From: Cyathus striatus
Taxonomy: Eukaryota > Basidiomycota > Agaricomycetes > Agaricales > Nidulariaceae
DNA length: 64,000 bases
Direction: 5' to 3'
NCBI GenBank assembly: GCA_025738555.1
Contig: JAOVFP010000002.1
Location: 3,100,001 to 3,164,000, forward strand
Of the stretch, positions 12,225-23,849 are shown piece after piece. The notes under the pieces are model-generated. The model was not told the DNA's origin. It did not search any database and saw only the letters and a list, made by a program, of their open reading frames with translations. Every line of letters starts with the position of its first letter. Within the stretch, counting starts at the first letter, position 1. The translations under genes and the position numbers were made by a program.

Positions 12225-14261
12225 ATGCAGGCCTACAGAGACAATCCTTTCTCTGATCCAAATAACGCTTACGGCAACTCCGCAGTTCGTCTTCTCGTTG
12301 CCTTGCTCCTTTCAAAACGTCAAACTGACCCACCCCGGCTTCATTTCTGCGTGTTACTTGGTACATTTCCATAGCCTCACGCTTACGGGTCTCAACCCTA
12401 TTCGGAACCCACTGGTGCTACTCAAGGAATTCAAATGGTGCCTCCTGGCTCTTCACCTTACTCCCACCAACCCTGGCGAACCAGTCAACGCCTGCCTTCC
12501 AAAATATGTCTGGAGGTGGATATACCCCATGGGAAGCTCAGCCAAAGTCTAGTAAGAAGAAGTGGTGGGTGAGTAGCTCGTTTTTTTCAGTTCTTATGTC
12601 GAGCTTGTTACTAAGCCCGCTTGTTTTCTCTTGTAGATTATCGGAGGCATTGCTGCTTTAATTGCGATTATCATTGCCGTCGTCGTTGGAGTTGTGGTAT
12701 CAAAAAACAATAACAACAAGTCGTCGAGCAGCAGCTCAAGTTCATCGGGAACCACGAATTCAAACTCTGGCGATCCCAGCAACTTTCGAAGGATTCCAGG
12801 CTCAAGAAATCTTTCTATGGATTAGCTTATACACCAGAGGGCTCACAACTTCCAGATTGCGGGAACAAACTGGGTGAGTGTATCTAGCATTGTCAGCGAT
12901 TGTATCTTCATGATTCTGCTATAGATGACGTTATTACAGATATACAGGTGAGGATCTATGCATTTCTTCGTACATTTGTTGGCTGATGATTTGTCGTATA
13001 GCTGATGTCTCAACTTACCACCGTAAGGCATGCTTCATACAGGCACAGGAGTTTGCGCTTAACTTTATATTAACAGCGAATCCGCCTTTACGGTGCCGAT
13101 TGCAATCAGTCTGCTTTGGTGGTACGTTTTTTTTTTATCTCTCAATCTTATAAACTTGGGACTTACATGTCCTTATAAAGCTCGAAGCCATTAAACAGAC
13201 GAAAGTGAACATGACTGTCTGGCTTGGAAATTATCCTATTGCAACCGATAACAATGCTGCATATGACCGTCAACGCGATACAATCAAAGATGCTATTTCC
13301 ACTTACGGAACGGATAACATTGGCGGAATAACTGTCGGGAATGAGTTCATGCTTAAGTAAGTGAAGCAACGAACACTGGGATCTTGTGCTGGTGCTTACA
13401 TTTCGACAGTTACCTTACTGCCAATGGTGTTGGATCTGAGGGAATCAATGGTGATGTCGCAAATCAGGGTGCAGCTCTTATCATTGCAGACATCCAAGAC
13501 ACGAGAAACATGCTTTCCGGACTGAAGTTGGATAAGACTATTCCCGTCGGCAACGCTGATGCTGGTAGCTTTTCAATGACAAGGTATTGGCAGCTATTGA
13601 CTATGGAGTAAGTGCTACACTACTATCGCGACCGGATAGTGGAGACATTACTGACTATGCTCTGGAGATGGCTAATGTACATCCATGGTTTGCCAATGTC
13701 AGTGCGCAGGACTCGGCAGGCTGGACAGCTAATTTCTTCGAGGAATTTGATGTTACTCCTGCAAAAGCCCTTTCAAATTCACCACAGATGTACATTGCCG
13801 AGACTGGTGCGTTCAAGCTATTAACTAGCGCAATAAGTGCGCTAACTTGTAATGTAGGTTGGCCGACACAGTCTTCTGACGAGGGTAATGCTTCAAACGG
13901 TCCATCAACGGCATCAGAGGCAAACCTCCAAGAATTCCTGAATACGTTCATCTGCCAGGCAAATGCCAACAACACGGAATACTTCTTCTTTGAGGTATGG
14001 TTCTCGTTATTAGAGAAAACTGGAGCTAATTATTTTAAAGTACTTCGATGAGCCATGGAAAGATCAGCAGTTTGGTGGTGTCGAGGTATGTTTTGTTTCT
14101 TAGTTATTGCCAATGTTGTCCTGATTTGTATGACAGGGATGGTGGGGTCTATTCAACTCGAAGTACGTGTATTGTTCTTTCTGGTTGTATAGTGTGTGCT
14201 GATAAGTTATTAAAGCCGAACCTTGAAGAACATCGAGATCCCCGACTGCCCTTCACCCTAA
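12225..14261 (+). CDS. GH17 membrane-anchored glucan endo-1,3-beta-glucosidase
   Basis: Type II membrane protein of glycoside hydrolase family 17, which cleaves or transglycosylates cell-wall beta-1,3-glucan. A cytosolic Pro/Gln/Tyr-rich tail ends in KSSKKKWW. A single membrane span follows (IIGGIAALIAIIIAVVVGVV, from 12637), then an Asn/Ser-rich linker and the catalytic domain starting SFYGLAYTPEG. The acid/base Glu lies in ITVGNEFML and the nucleophile Glu in YIAETGWPTQ, so the active site is present. Small exons include MTLLQ-type joins around 12920-13080. The end reads NIEIPDCPSP with TAA at 14259. Three one-base deletions break the frame: near 12502 (SQ/TP), near 12790 (FR/KDS) and in the T4 run near 13570 (SFFND). 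Each is repaired by one extra base of a homopolymer, so I treat the gene as intact with sequence errors. Confidence 0.85.
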
Positions 14262-14758
14262 GGATCTAAGGATAAAAGCGACAAGCACTAGTACATCACT
14301 GACATGACATTGACTCGGACACTTACCTATACAGGATATACGGACTCACTATCTACTTCCTTCCTGCTATCTACTCGCATCTATACGATGATTTGCTTCT
14401 GATGTTCAATATTTAGTTTAGTTGCGCTATCTGAAGGCGGGCAGAACTCACCATTCGTTCCTATTTTTTACGATACTAAGTAGCAGATGACAGACTACTA
14501 TTCGGACAATTCCTGCCCTGGACGTACTTACCATTACCAGTACTAGTTAAACGATTTTTATGAGTACTTAAATCGAACGAGACTAAGTACTTAGTGCTTA
14601 GTTGTTATGAATGAGCGCTTGAGCGGCGAGTAGCCGTTGGTTGCGTGTGTTTGGATTCTGCAGTCCATAGCGCGCTCATCAAGCGCTCACCGTCCGTTGA
14701 AATTACTGAAATTATCTTCTACCTTCACCAAATATCAAAAGCCATACTCAAATTAAAA
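14262..14758. other. Intergenic region with an 11-bp inverted repeat upstream of NOM1
   Basis: No gene is seen. TGAGCGCTTGA (14612-14622) is matched in inverted orientation by TCAAGCGCTCA (14679-14689), 70-147 nt before the NOM1 start. The motif AGTACTTA also recurs around 14560-14600. Confidence 0.45.
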
Positions 14759-17700
14759 ATGGCATTCAAAAAGCGGCCACTTGCACCGCGTTTACCGCAG
14801 ACACTTATTGAAGAGATTAATACGGAAGGTTAGTTCTCTTGATTCATTCACTTCCCTTGCATTGACATTAACTAAGAAAATAAACACGCTCATAAGGGCA
14901 GAAGAGGTCCCCAATTATCAAGGAAGGAATCTAGAAAACAAGAGCGTGCAAGTAAAAAACAAAAGAAGGCTGAATTCTTCTCTCATGCTTCTACTTCTAA
15001 TAAACGATCAGCGGAAGACGAACATGATGAGTCGCCTGAAACGCAAAAAGATTAGATATGACGATACTTCGGTTGAAACCATTTCATCTAAGCTGCAGGC
15101 TACCGCTGCTAAAAAGTCGAAGTTGAAGGAGGAAGCATCGCCATCTCCCCAAGAAGGACCGAAGGAAAAGTCTGCTGAGAAAGGGAAAGCAAGGGCGGAA
15201 GGAAAGCCGAAACCTACTGCGTTGGAGAGGTTGACGAATGGGTTGAGTTCGTATACGAAGCCGTTACAGAAGTCGATAGTCGAGGAAGAAGAAGACTCTT
15301 ATATTACATATCTGGAGTCATGGTTGGGATATTCTGGAGACAAGAAGAAGAAGAATGCTGAGGATGATGGATTGGACGGTACGTCTTTCTCTCTATCCTC
15401 CGATTTACGAGCTTATACGCATTACAACAGATTTATTGGATTTGGTGGATAATATCGGTGCTCCTTCTGTGGTGTGTTGCTGTGGTTGTTGTGATATGTA
15501 TCGTATCATTTGACCTGATAATTTAGAATGAGGAGGCCACAGATGACGATAACGCAGGTGAATACGAGGAGTCAGGGGGCGAGATAGGATCCGCAGAGGA
15601 AGAGGAAGAAGATGACGATGATGATGATGAAGATATAAAAAGCAATCAGGTTGTTGGCGAAGAAGATGAATGGGGAGGAATTGGCGACGAGTCCTCAAGA
15701 GAGGATGAAGAACTGAACGAAATCACTCAGCAAGGCACTCTGTCAAATGCTCCCAAGCCAGTTCCAGGTAATATATCCTTCATAAGTCTGCTATTCCATT
15801 GTCTTAACGTTGTCTGGCCAGGTGCTGCATACGTTCCTCCTCATCTGCGTAAAACACAGGTTAGCGAACAGTCGAGGAAATGCTCCGCCTTATTCGTCAA
15901 GTGAAAGGTCTACTGAATCGGTTAGTTACGCTTGCTCTATCATATATTGCATCCAACTTCATTGTCTAGAATGAGCGAACAGAATTTGGAAACGATACTG
16001 GACGGTATAGAAGAGATCTACAGAAATCATAGACGAAACGGTATGCGTCTTTATTTTATGCTCTTTCATGAGTGTAATATCTATTAACAGATGTAACGTC
16101 TACGATAACCAATCTTATCGTCGAAGGAGTATCATCTCACTCGCTTCTTCTTGATTCATACGTTGTTCTTCATGCAGCGTTTGTGTCTAGTTTACATAAA
16201 ATTATCGGATCGAATTCGGCAAGTGAACTTTTATCCCCTACTTGGACTATGATTTAATGGTTCGTTCTTATAGGAGCGCACTTCGTGCAGACTGCTGTCG
16301 CATCTTATGAGAAACACTATGAAACTTTAAAATCTACCACTACCATTCCATCTAGCCCTGTACAAGACGGGCAAGTTGACACTCTCGGCAAAGAATGCTC
16401 GAACTTGATTGTTCTCCTCTCTGAACTCTACAATTTTCAGGTTATCTCATGTGTATTGGTGTTCGATCTTATCCGAGGATTTTTAGATGATGAATTAACT
16501 GAGTTCAACGTCGAGCTTCTGCTTAAGATTGTTCGCAGTAAGTCTCAAACGCGGATAATAATTCCGTAAATCTTATTTTAGTAGATTCCGGCCAGCAACT
16601 CCGTCTCGATGACCCTACAGCATTAAAAGATATTGTTGCCATTGTTCAGGACAAGGTTACTGGAAAAGGCGATGATATCATCAGGTATTTTGCATTCTCA
16701 TTTTTATATGTAAGGCTAATATTTTCGTTCAGCTCTCGCACACGCTTCATGATCGAAACGTTGACAAACTTGAAGAACAACAAGCTTAAACGAAATGTTG
16801 CTCAAAATCAAGGAGCTCCTGCTGTGGAGAGAATGAAGAAGTTCTTGTCTGGGATAGGAAAAAAGAAGCATAGTATGTTATAATTTTTGAATCGCGAAAT
16901 ATTTGCTAATTCTTTATGTAGTTCTTACTCATGAATCATTACGTGTTTCTCTGGATGACCTCCACTCAGCCGAAACTAAAGGCAAATGGTGGCTAGTCGG
17001 CGCCGCTTGGGGGGGGATCCACTTGTTGAGAAGCAGGACGATATCGCAAAGTCTAAACTAAGTGGCCAGGCTGAGGAAGTAAAGGACCCAGCAAATAACT
17101 TAGTGCAGCTTGCTCGAAAACAGGGAATGAACACAGATATCCGGAGAAGTATATTTGTCACCCTTATGAGCAGTGAGGTACATCATTACCTTGACATTTT
17201 GGACGACAATTATGTATTTTCTATATAGGACTACGTTGACGCTTGCGAGAGGTTGTCACAACTCAACCTTACCGAAGTTCAGCAACGTGAAATCATTCGT
17301 GTTCTTCTTCACTGCTGTGGTAATGTGAGTTATATGCGATTCACTTTCTTGTATAAGTTTTACAAATCTTAATAGGAAAAAACCTATAACCCCTATTATG
17401 CATTAGTTGGGCAACATCTGTGTCGCACTGCTCATTCCTACAAGATCACAGTTCAATTCTCCCTATGGGATTTCCTTAGAGATCTCGGAGAGACTACTGT
17501 TGGCGGTGCTGAGGTGGTGAAGAACGCCAGAGACGACGATGGATTCGATATCAAGAACATATCAAATACTCGGATAATGAATGTCGCTAGGGCATACGGG
17601 TGGTGGATAGCTAAGGATAGTGTTTCACTTACAGTACTGAAGGTATGGTGTTGCAAAGTCTGTTCGTGTTAAAATACTGATTTCGCCACTTAATGAGCCT

Positions 17701-18027
17701 ATTGATTTCACCACTATCAAACCCCAATCTCGTGAATTCCTACGAGAAATGATGACTCAGATATTCATCTGCAGTCAAACATCAACACCTGTGATAGTCT
17801 CGGGCATGAAGGGTATACCTACTACACGAAACAGGAGCGCTATAGAAGAGATATTTGTTAAAGGCTCTCGTGTTCAGGCACTCGCATATGGAGTGGTATA
17901 CTTCCTTTCAGAGAACTTTCGCAATATTTCATACGAAGACGAAAATGTGACTAAGTTTATGAAATGGGCTGTGGGACTGGCAAAAGATACCTTACGGGAT
18001 AGTTTGGATGTAATACCGACATTGTAA
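14759..18027 (+). CDS. SGD1: Nucleolar MIF4G-domain protein (NOM1/Sgd1 homolog)
   Basis: Multi-exon homolog of yeast Sgd1 and human NOM1, nucleolar proteins needed for 18S rRNA maturation that bind an eIF4A-type helicase through a MIF4G domain. The N-terminus is Lys/Arg/Glu-rich (LSRKESRKQERASKKQKK), followed by acidic runs near 15550-15720. YVPPHLRKTQ marks the start of the folded part. The MIF4G helices follow (MLRLIRQVKGLLNR, ILDGIEEIYRNHRRN, GAHFVQTAVASYEKHY, LIVLLSELYNFQVISCVLVF, GQQLRLDDPTALKDIV). The C-terminal MA3 region begins DIRRSIFVTLMSSEDYVDAC. One intron starting about 16220 appears to use a GC donor (gcaagt). Frame breaks lie at an A5 run (about 15048), near 15870, near 16215 and in a G8 run (17009-17016, nine G expected). 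Sgd1 is essential in yeast, so sequence error is likelier than decay. Confidence 0.88.
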
Positions 18028-18062
18028 TTGACCCCTTTGACGAACGGAATGGTACATCAAAT

Positions 18063-18962
18063 TCATGTTTTCGGAATGCCACACTAGATACGACACTACC
18101 GCTCTTTCCTCCGAACGTGTAAACGGGATGTTGGATCCGCGAGCTGAATGAGCTTGAGATGGCAAGCTGCTTTGGTAAAAAGAAATAACTTACTGGTAAA
18201 CGAAACCTGACTCAGGTGTTTCGAAACTCGATTTTAACTCTTCCTCTGTGAAATTACAAGCTAATATGCGAGAAAGTAGTCATTAAGTAACTATTGTAAT
18301 ATAAGATACAACTTACATGTGATGAGAAAGTATCCTCCTGGCTTAAGCAATCTTGCAGCGCGAGTTGGGTATTTCCATGCTGGTGAACGACCGGTATCAT
18401 CCTTTTCTCCAAGTGCAATAGCATCGTATGTCCCTTTATCAAGCAGTAAATCCCATATATTACTATTCTTGCCCGGGTTCATGCAGGGCAATCCTATAGG
18501 ATCTTCGATAAAAAATCGCATTGATTGAAAGTAACACTTTCTCCCTCATGTGTTTTGGCAACATTTCGAGCAAGTCGAACGGCATCAGCACTGTAATCAA
18601 TGCCACAAAGTAAAGAGGGATTATATCTTGCTTCCAGAAGACCTAGTAAAAGTGTTCCATTTCCGCTTCCAATTTCAAGCACTGCGGGCTGGGAAGTAGG
18701 CGGAACGTTTTCGAGTGACCACTCAACCATCTTTTCTACTGTTTCTTCACCAAACCTATGAAAGATATAGGATCGAACTAAATAAACGCAACACATACCA
18801 TATTTCGCCCTCGTCTCCTATTTCCTCGAAGTTCGTAAGTTCTTCTCCGTAAACTTTATCCCAGCTAACGAGTAATTGAATGATGTGCTATCATCCCGTA
18901 GAAAAGCCGACGTACTACTCCTTGGTGCCAAGCTTCGATGGCTTAAGTTCCCCAGTAGGCAT
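18063..18962 (-). CDS. EFM4: Protein-lysine methyltransferase EFM4/See1 (METTL10 homolog)
   Basis: Minus-strand SAM-dependent methyltransferase. Family members in yeast (Efm4/See1) and animals (METTL10/EEF1AKMT2) methylate a lysine of elongation factor eEF1A. Exon 1 (18962-18919) starts MPTGELKPSKLGTK. The motifs in order are FEEIGDEGEIWFGEETVEKM, the SAM-binding loop VLEIGSGNGTLLLGL, GIDYSADAVRLA, WDLLLDKGTYDAIAL, GGYFLIT followed across an intron by SCNFTEEEL, and the C-terminal HPVYTFGGKSGSVVS. Two frame breaks are present: one extra base in an A-tract at about 18839-18843, and one missing base in the run of six A on the plus strand at 18511-18516. The stop is inferred at 18063-18065 and needs one more base in an A4 run. 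The gene converges on NOM1, with 3' ends about 36 nt apart. Confidence 0.85.
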
Positions 18963-19458
18963 TCTAAAAGCGATTATTTGTTCGCGAGTATTAGCCTAGT
19001 CCTGTGTTGGCTGAGATGGGGAGCTATCTTGAAGATTGTCGCTTGTGAATGATATAAAGCGCACACTTATGATAAGATTAGCTGACTCAGCAAAATCTTT
19101 CCGCCGTCAGTGATCGAACAGTACAACTACTGATTCCTGAAGTAGACCGGCCGGTTAAAGCGAAGTTTAAAGGAGAATCAGAGCTTTCGAGAAGTGTCAA
19201 GTAGCATGCTAATGTTAGGAAGTGATAAATGAGGTTAGTGGTAGAATTGTAACGGCCTTGCTAAATTGTGTGCATTATTTAGCAACCGACGGGAAATGGG
19301 AAAGTGGTGGTATTATTGGTAAATTATAACATGGTGATAGCAATAATTATGATACAGTGTATCCGTGCATCCGAAAAAGTGGTGGGTTGCGTACGCTAAA
19401 CGAATCGGTTACAGATACATCTTTCGCAACACGGTCGTGCAACATACCACGATATATA
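18963..19458. other. Intergenic region, EFM4 promoter side and PAM18 3' side
   Basis: No gene is recognised. The sequence is A/T-rich, with no coding exon or RNA fold that I could support. Confidence 0.5.
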
Positions 19459-19832
19459 TCACCGACGCCCATCTGTCTTCTCTAGTAGGTCCTTTGCTTC
19501 ATTTATTTTACTTGCAATATACGGAGAACCTCCTCTGTCTGGATGGTTTGCAAGCATAATTGAACGGTGTGCGTCCTTCAGTCTGAGACGTAGTTGAGGT
19601 CCATCTCTGTGTCAATAAACAAATCATCAGCAAGAGCCTAAGAGACAAAGGTTGAACCGCACTTCAGTCCTAGAATTGCAATGGCTTCTTTACGATCCAT
19701 TTTAGCCTTGAAACCACCCTTGGCCCATTCTTCCGCAGCACGTTTTCCACCAAGAGCTCCTCCGCGGAGGAGAGAACGCCCTAAAATGGCAGCAGTGATG
19801 GCGGTAATGCCAACAATAACGGGAGTCGCCAT
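19459..19832 (-). CDS. PAM18: Mitochondrial import motor subunit Pam18/Tim14
   Basis: Two exons (19832-19663 and 19606-19459) encode 105 residues with an intact frame. Pam18 is the J-protein of the presequence translocase-associated motor at the TIM23 channel, where it stimulates the ATPase of mtHsp70. The N-terminal membrane span is [20 protein letters not shown]. The J-like domain contains [18 protein letters not shown], then the HPD tripeptide in [13 protein letters not shown], then [10 protein letters not shown]. The length matches the short fungal and animal form without a long N-terminal extension. A CACGTG motif lies about 110 nt upstream (19942-19947). Confidence 0.93.
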
Positions 19833-20909
19833 GGAATGAACAACGGAAACGCGGAGACGAAAGCTGGAAAGTTGTAGAAACGTTTTGCGTGCGCGTGAGT
19901 ACTTACTCGAGCTCAGTGTGAGTTCCCACTTACGCTGACGGCACGTGCAAATGATGAGTAAATCTAGTAAATTTCTCAGTTACATAACAATTCAGCAACA
20001 ATTGAGGTGCTCTTTTGGTGCTCTTGGTACCACGCACGCTACACGGACGGTTATACAGCTTAAATATAGCCATAATTACTGTATATTGCTCTTCGCGGAA
20101 TTTGGTTACTAGGTACGGTTTACCACAAGGCTCATTTAGTTACCATTATAGCTGAAGAGGCGATCTTCTGGAAATACTAACCTGTTGTGAGTTAGTTGTA
20201 AGCGTCTTTTTTTACTGCTATCCGACCTGAATTGGTTCCAAAGTCTAGGTTTGAAATGTACTTGTTGAATGCCAGTGTTGTAGTACGCATGTTATTAGCA
20301 ATGTACTTCAAATGTTCATTTGCATTGAAGATATACTTAGCCGACTCGAAACTTGTTACTTCCCTAGTTTCTGGTCCACGTGATATCTTTGATATCGTGA
20401 GATGGGCTTTGTTGAGCCTAGTTACTTCCCAGTCTGGTACGATGATGTCGCAAAGTAGATGCGCGGTGAGCGGTGAGCGGTGATCAGCAATGTTCTATCT
20501 GTGCACGTTTTTGCCAAACTTATTTAACTTAGTTTCTTTGCATTATTCTTGCATTATTCAACATTCACCAGCTTGAAGTATGATAACTAACCGGATGTTC
20601 AGTTCCATGTTGCTTCAGTCTTGATGGGTTGTTGGGTTGGAGTACTACGACTGACTTGAAGTTGATATAGATTCGCAGGTACGTATTCATTATCCTCTAT
20701 ATCTACTGTTTCGAATCTTATCAACTGTGAAGTTACTTGCAGTGGGGATCTCCATCTTTAGCGCTTAATAAACTTAGCGCCGGCGTCGAAGCTGTTTAAA
20801 ATCTAAGTATATTGTATTTCCTTCTGCTTCCAAACGTTTTCAGGATTCGTTATAAACCAACAGTTATCAGCATAGAAGTTTAGCCGACTCCATCCTCTGT
20901 CTATGCATT
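19833..20909. other. Divergent intergenic region between PAM18 and helicase A
   Basis: About 1.1 kb with no supported gene, between two divergently transcribed genes. CACGTG occurs at 19942-19947 (PAM18 side) and 20377-20382 (helicase side). A short direct repeat gcggtgagcggtgagcggtga lies around 20462-20482. Several in-frame stretches lack family similarity. Confidence 0.55.
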
Positions 20910-23628
20910 ATGATAGAACACTTCGATGTACAACCTTCACTCTTCAAGGCGCCCTCTCTACCTATCGAAGACGTCGTGCGCGTCTCTGTATTACACGAGA
21001 ACGCTTTATCACTAAAAACCATCGCTGATTTTCTGAATACTGCGAACGACAGGAATATCGGTTTATCTCCTGTTTACGGCACCAAATGCTGTCTGGTGGC
21101 AGTTGCAATCTCAACGTTAGATCATGTCTTATTTATTCGTGTAGGATCTTCTGCATATCAAGCAGGAAAAACACGCGGAAACTCAAACTCTGGTCGCCAT
21201 TTACTTTATGAGAAAATCCTTTGCAATCCTGAACTCGTCAAATATGGCTTTTGGATGGACAAGCTGTCATCAGCATTGTATAAAGATATGGGAATACAGG
21301 TCGTCAACGGTGTAGATTTATTATCTATTTCACCATCATCTAGGGATAGCCCACAAGCCATGATGGATGCCCTTGGCGGTGAGAACACCATGAACAAGGA
21401 GCTTGTTAAGAAGCTTTTTATAGATGAAGAGAGTTCTTTAACTCCCAAGGAAAATACGGCCCTTCAGGCTTGGGCAGCGTGCAAGGCAGCCAGCATAGTC
21501 GATCGACTACGTCCTGTAAACACGTTACCCAGGATCGATACTAAAAAGCTAAGCAAAGTTGTGAGTATATGTATTTATATTGAGACAGCGGTGCTCAGCT
21601 ATAATGATTAATAGCACATGGATCTGATTTCCAGTATCATTCGAAATTTACAAAGGTTTGAACGCTTAAAGCCACGAAGAACAAAACATGAGATACTACC
21701 TGAAGTAATACAAAAGAAGGGGGAAGTACGAGTGGTTTCCAAGCGGTTTAAAAGTAGGGTCATGCACACTGGTCATAATCAGGTATGAGTATTTCATACG
21801 ACTACAACTCTTTCCTCATATATTTCATAGCTAATAGAGGTTGTGCGTATTATAAGCGGGAAGCGTGTCATTTCTACTGCTCGGACCACCCACGTGGATG
21901 GTCGCTCAGTGAAGCTTGCGATAAACGATTCCCGTGTTGGGCCTAACATCCACAGCATTATTACCGTCGGAAAGGAGTCGGCAACCAACGCAGAGTCCTT
22001 GCGTACTGGAATTATGCTTAACATTTTGCAAGGAACGATGTCAATCCTTGACAACCCGTTTGTCAAGAAGATCTTGATTCCCTCTGGGAACTGTGCTGGG
22101 ATGGGGTTCCATCTGCGCCCGTGGCTCCTGGGATAACATTTTCAGCTCGAGAGCTGAACAAGTCTCAACGAAAGGCTACACAAGCGGTTTTGTCGGCGGA
22201 TAACGATAGGCGCGTTGTGCTTATCCAGGGTCCTCCTGGCACCGGGAAGACTACGGTTATTGCAGCTGCAACAACGAGCATCGCAGCAACAATGGATAAA
22301 ACTCTTACCGTGTGGCTTGTGGCACAGTCGAATGTCGCAGTAAAGAACATTGCTGAGAAACTTGCAGATGTCGGTTTTTATGAGTTTAGTATCCTTGTGT
22401 CAAAAGATTTTCATCACGATTGGTAGGTCATTGACAATGTGTACACTCTCTTTCCTGATATTCAATTTCTAGGCATGCTCATCTATACGAAAAGATAGTA
22501 AGGAATCTAATTCGATCCGACGATTTCAAACCTAGTGTTATAGGGGCGGAGCGCCATTTGCGAGGTTACAGAGTCATATTGTGTACCTCAGCATGCTTTC
22601 GCATGATCGCTTATCCCCATACTGCAGAGTAGTTCCTCCTCAAACTCTCATTTTCGACGAGGCTAGCCAAATCGAGGTCGGTGATTATTTTCCGATGTTT
22701 TATCGCTTTCAGAAAACAATTGTGAAGCTTGTTTTTATCGGCGATGACAAACAATGTAGGTCTAGGATGGTTTATTTTCGCTTTGGTGCTTACCAACGAC
22801 CATCGTAGTGCCTCCTTATGGACAAAGTGATATTGACGGGCTAAAGAGTATATTTCAAATGCGGCATTTACTCCCGTCTGCAGTCCTTTTGGATACGCAA
22901 TGTAGGTCTACCGCCTATGTGTCTAGACCTGATGGTAATGAAACATTAGATAGAATGCCAATTCCCATTGGTGACTTTATATCGGATAAGGTTTATAACA
23001 AGCAGTTACAGTCGCGCCACAATATCACAACACGCTCTTGTTGTAGATTTATAGATATTCCTAGTGGCCGAGAGATCAGAAATGGAAAGAGCTGGTGGGT
23101 GAGTGATATCTTCGTTTTACTGGATAGTGAATTTAAGTGGGGAACACAGAACGATGACGAAGTCAAAATAGTGGTCGCACTAGCAAAGAGTTTAGAGTTG
23201 CGTGGATTATCGTACAGGATAATTACTCCATACGATCCACAACGCGCCGCTTTGGAGAAAGCTCTTCAAAGCGCGAAAATACCACACGAAGACACATGCT
23301 TCAATGTCGATTCTTTCCAAGGTAAGTACTAACGTTAACTGCATCTTCTATGATTGAGTACTGATATGTACGTGCTATAGGAAATGAGGCCGACTTCATT
23401 ATCGTCTCTCTTGTACGCTCTGAGAAACTCGGCTTTCTCTCACAGCGGTGCAGGATGAATGTCATGCTGACGAGATGCAAGAAAGGGATGTTGATTTGTA
23501 CGAGTCGCTCATTCATCAGAAATGTCGCGAGCGGTTCACTAGTAGGAGAATTGGAAACTACGTTGGGGGAGAGTTGCTGGATTTCCTCTTCTGCAGTACT
23601 AAACAATGCTTGTAAACTGCCATACTAA
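20910..23628 (+). CDS. UPF1-like superfamily 1 helicase A with unusual N-terminal region
   Basis: Multi-exon protein with a C-terminal SF1B (UPF1/DNA2/SMUBP2-like) helicase core. Walker A is LIQGPPGTGKTTVIA. Then come VAQSNVAVKNIAEKL, Walker B LIFDEASQIEVGDYF, GDDKQ, RMPIPIGDFI, ITPYDPQRAALE, NVDSFQGNEADFIIVSLVRS and the Arg motif MNVMLTRCKKGM. The N-terminal 210 residues contain YGTKCCLVAVAISTLDHVLF and MGIQVVNGVDLLS. This order resembles an RNase D-like exonuclease fold with its catalytic acidic residues replaced; that is inference. The partner and substrate (RNA or DNA) are unknown. It is a tandem paralog of the next gene, same strand, 222 nt apart. Frame breaks lie at about 22086 (GGG run) and 22627. 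The stop TAA is at 23626-23628. Confidence 0.82.
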
Positions 23629-23849
23629 GTATTATAGTTTCTTGAACTTCGAAATTGTGACCTTTCGTTACTCGAAACCACGTGACATAACTGTTCGCGC
23701 CGTCTCACTGTCAGCCATCAGGAACAAAGCCGCAAGGCAGTCCCTAATTAGATTACTGTATCGATAAAGCACTTGCGCTTATGCGGCTTCTACGTCTCTA
23801 TTCTTTGCTTGCACATTGCTCCGCCATCTAGTGCAGTTTTTGACCAGAT

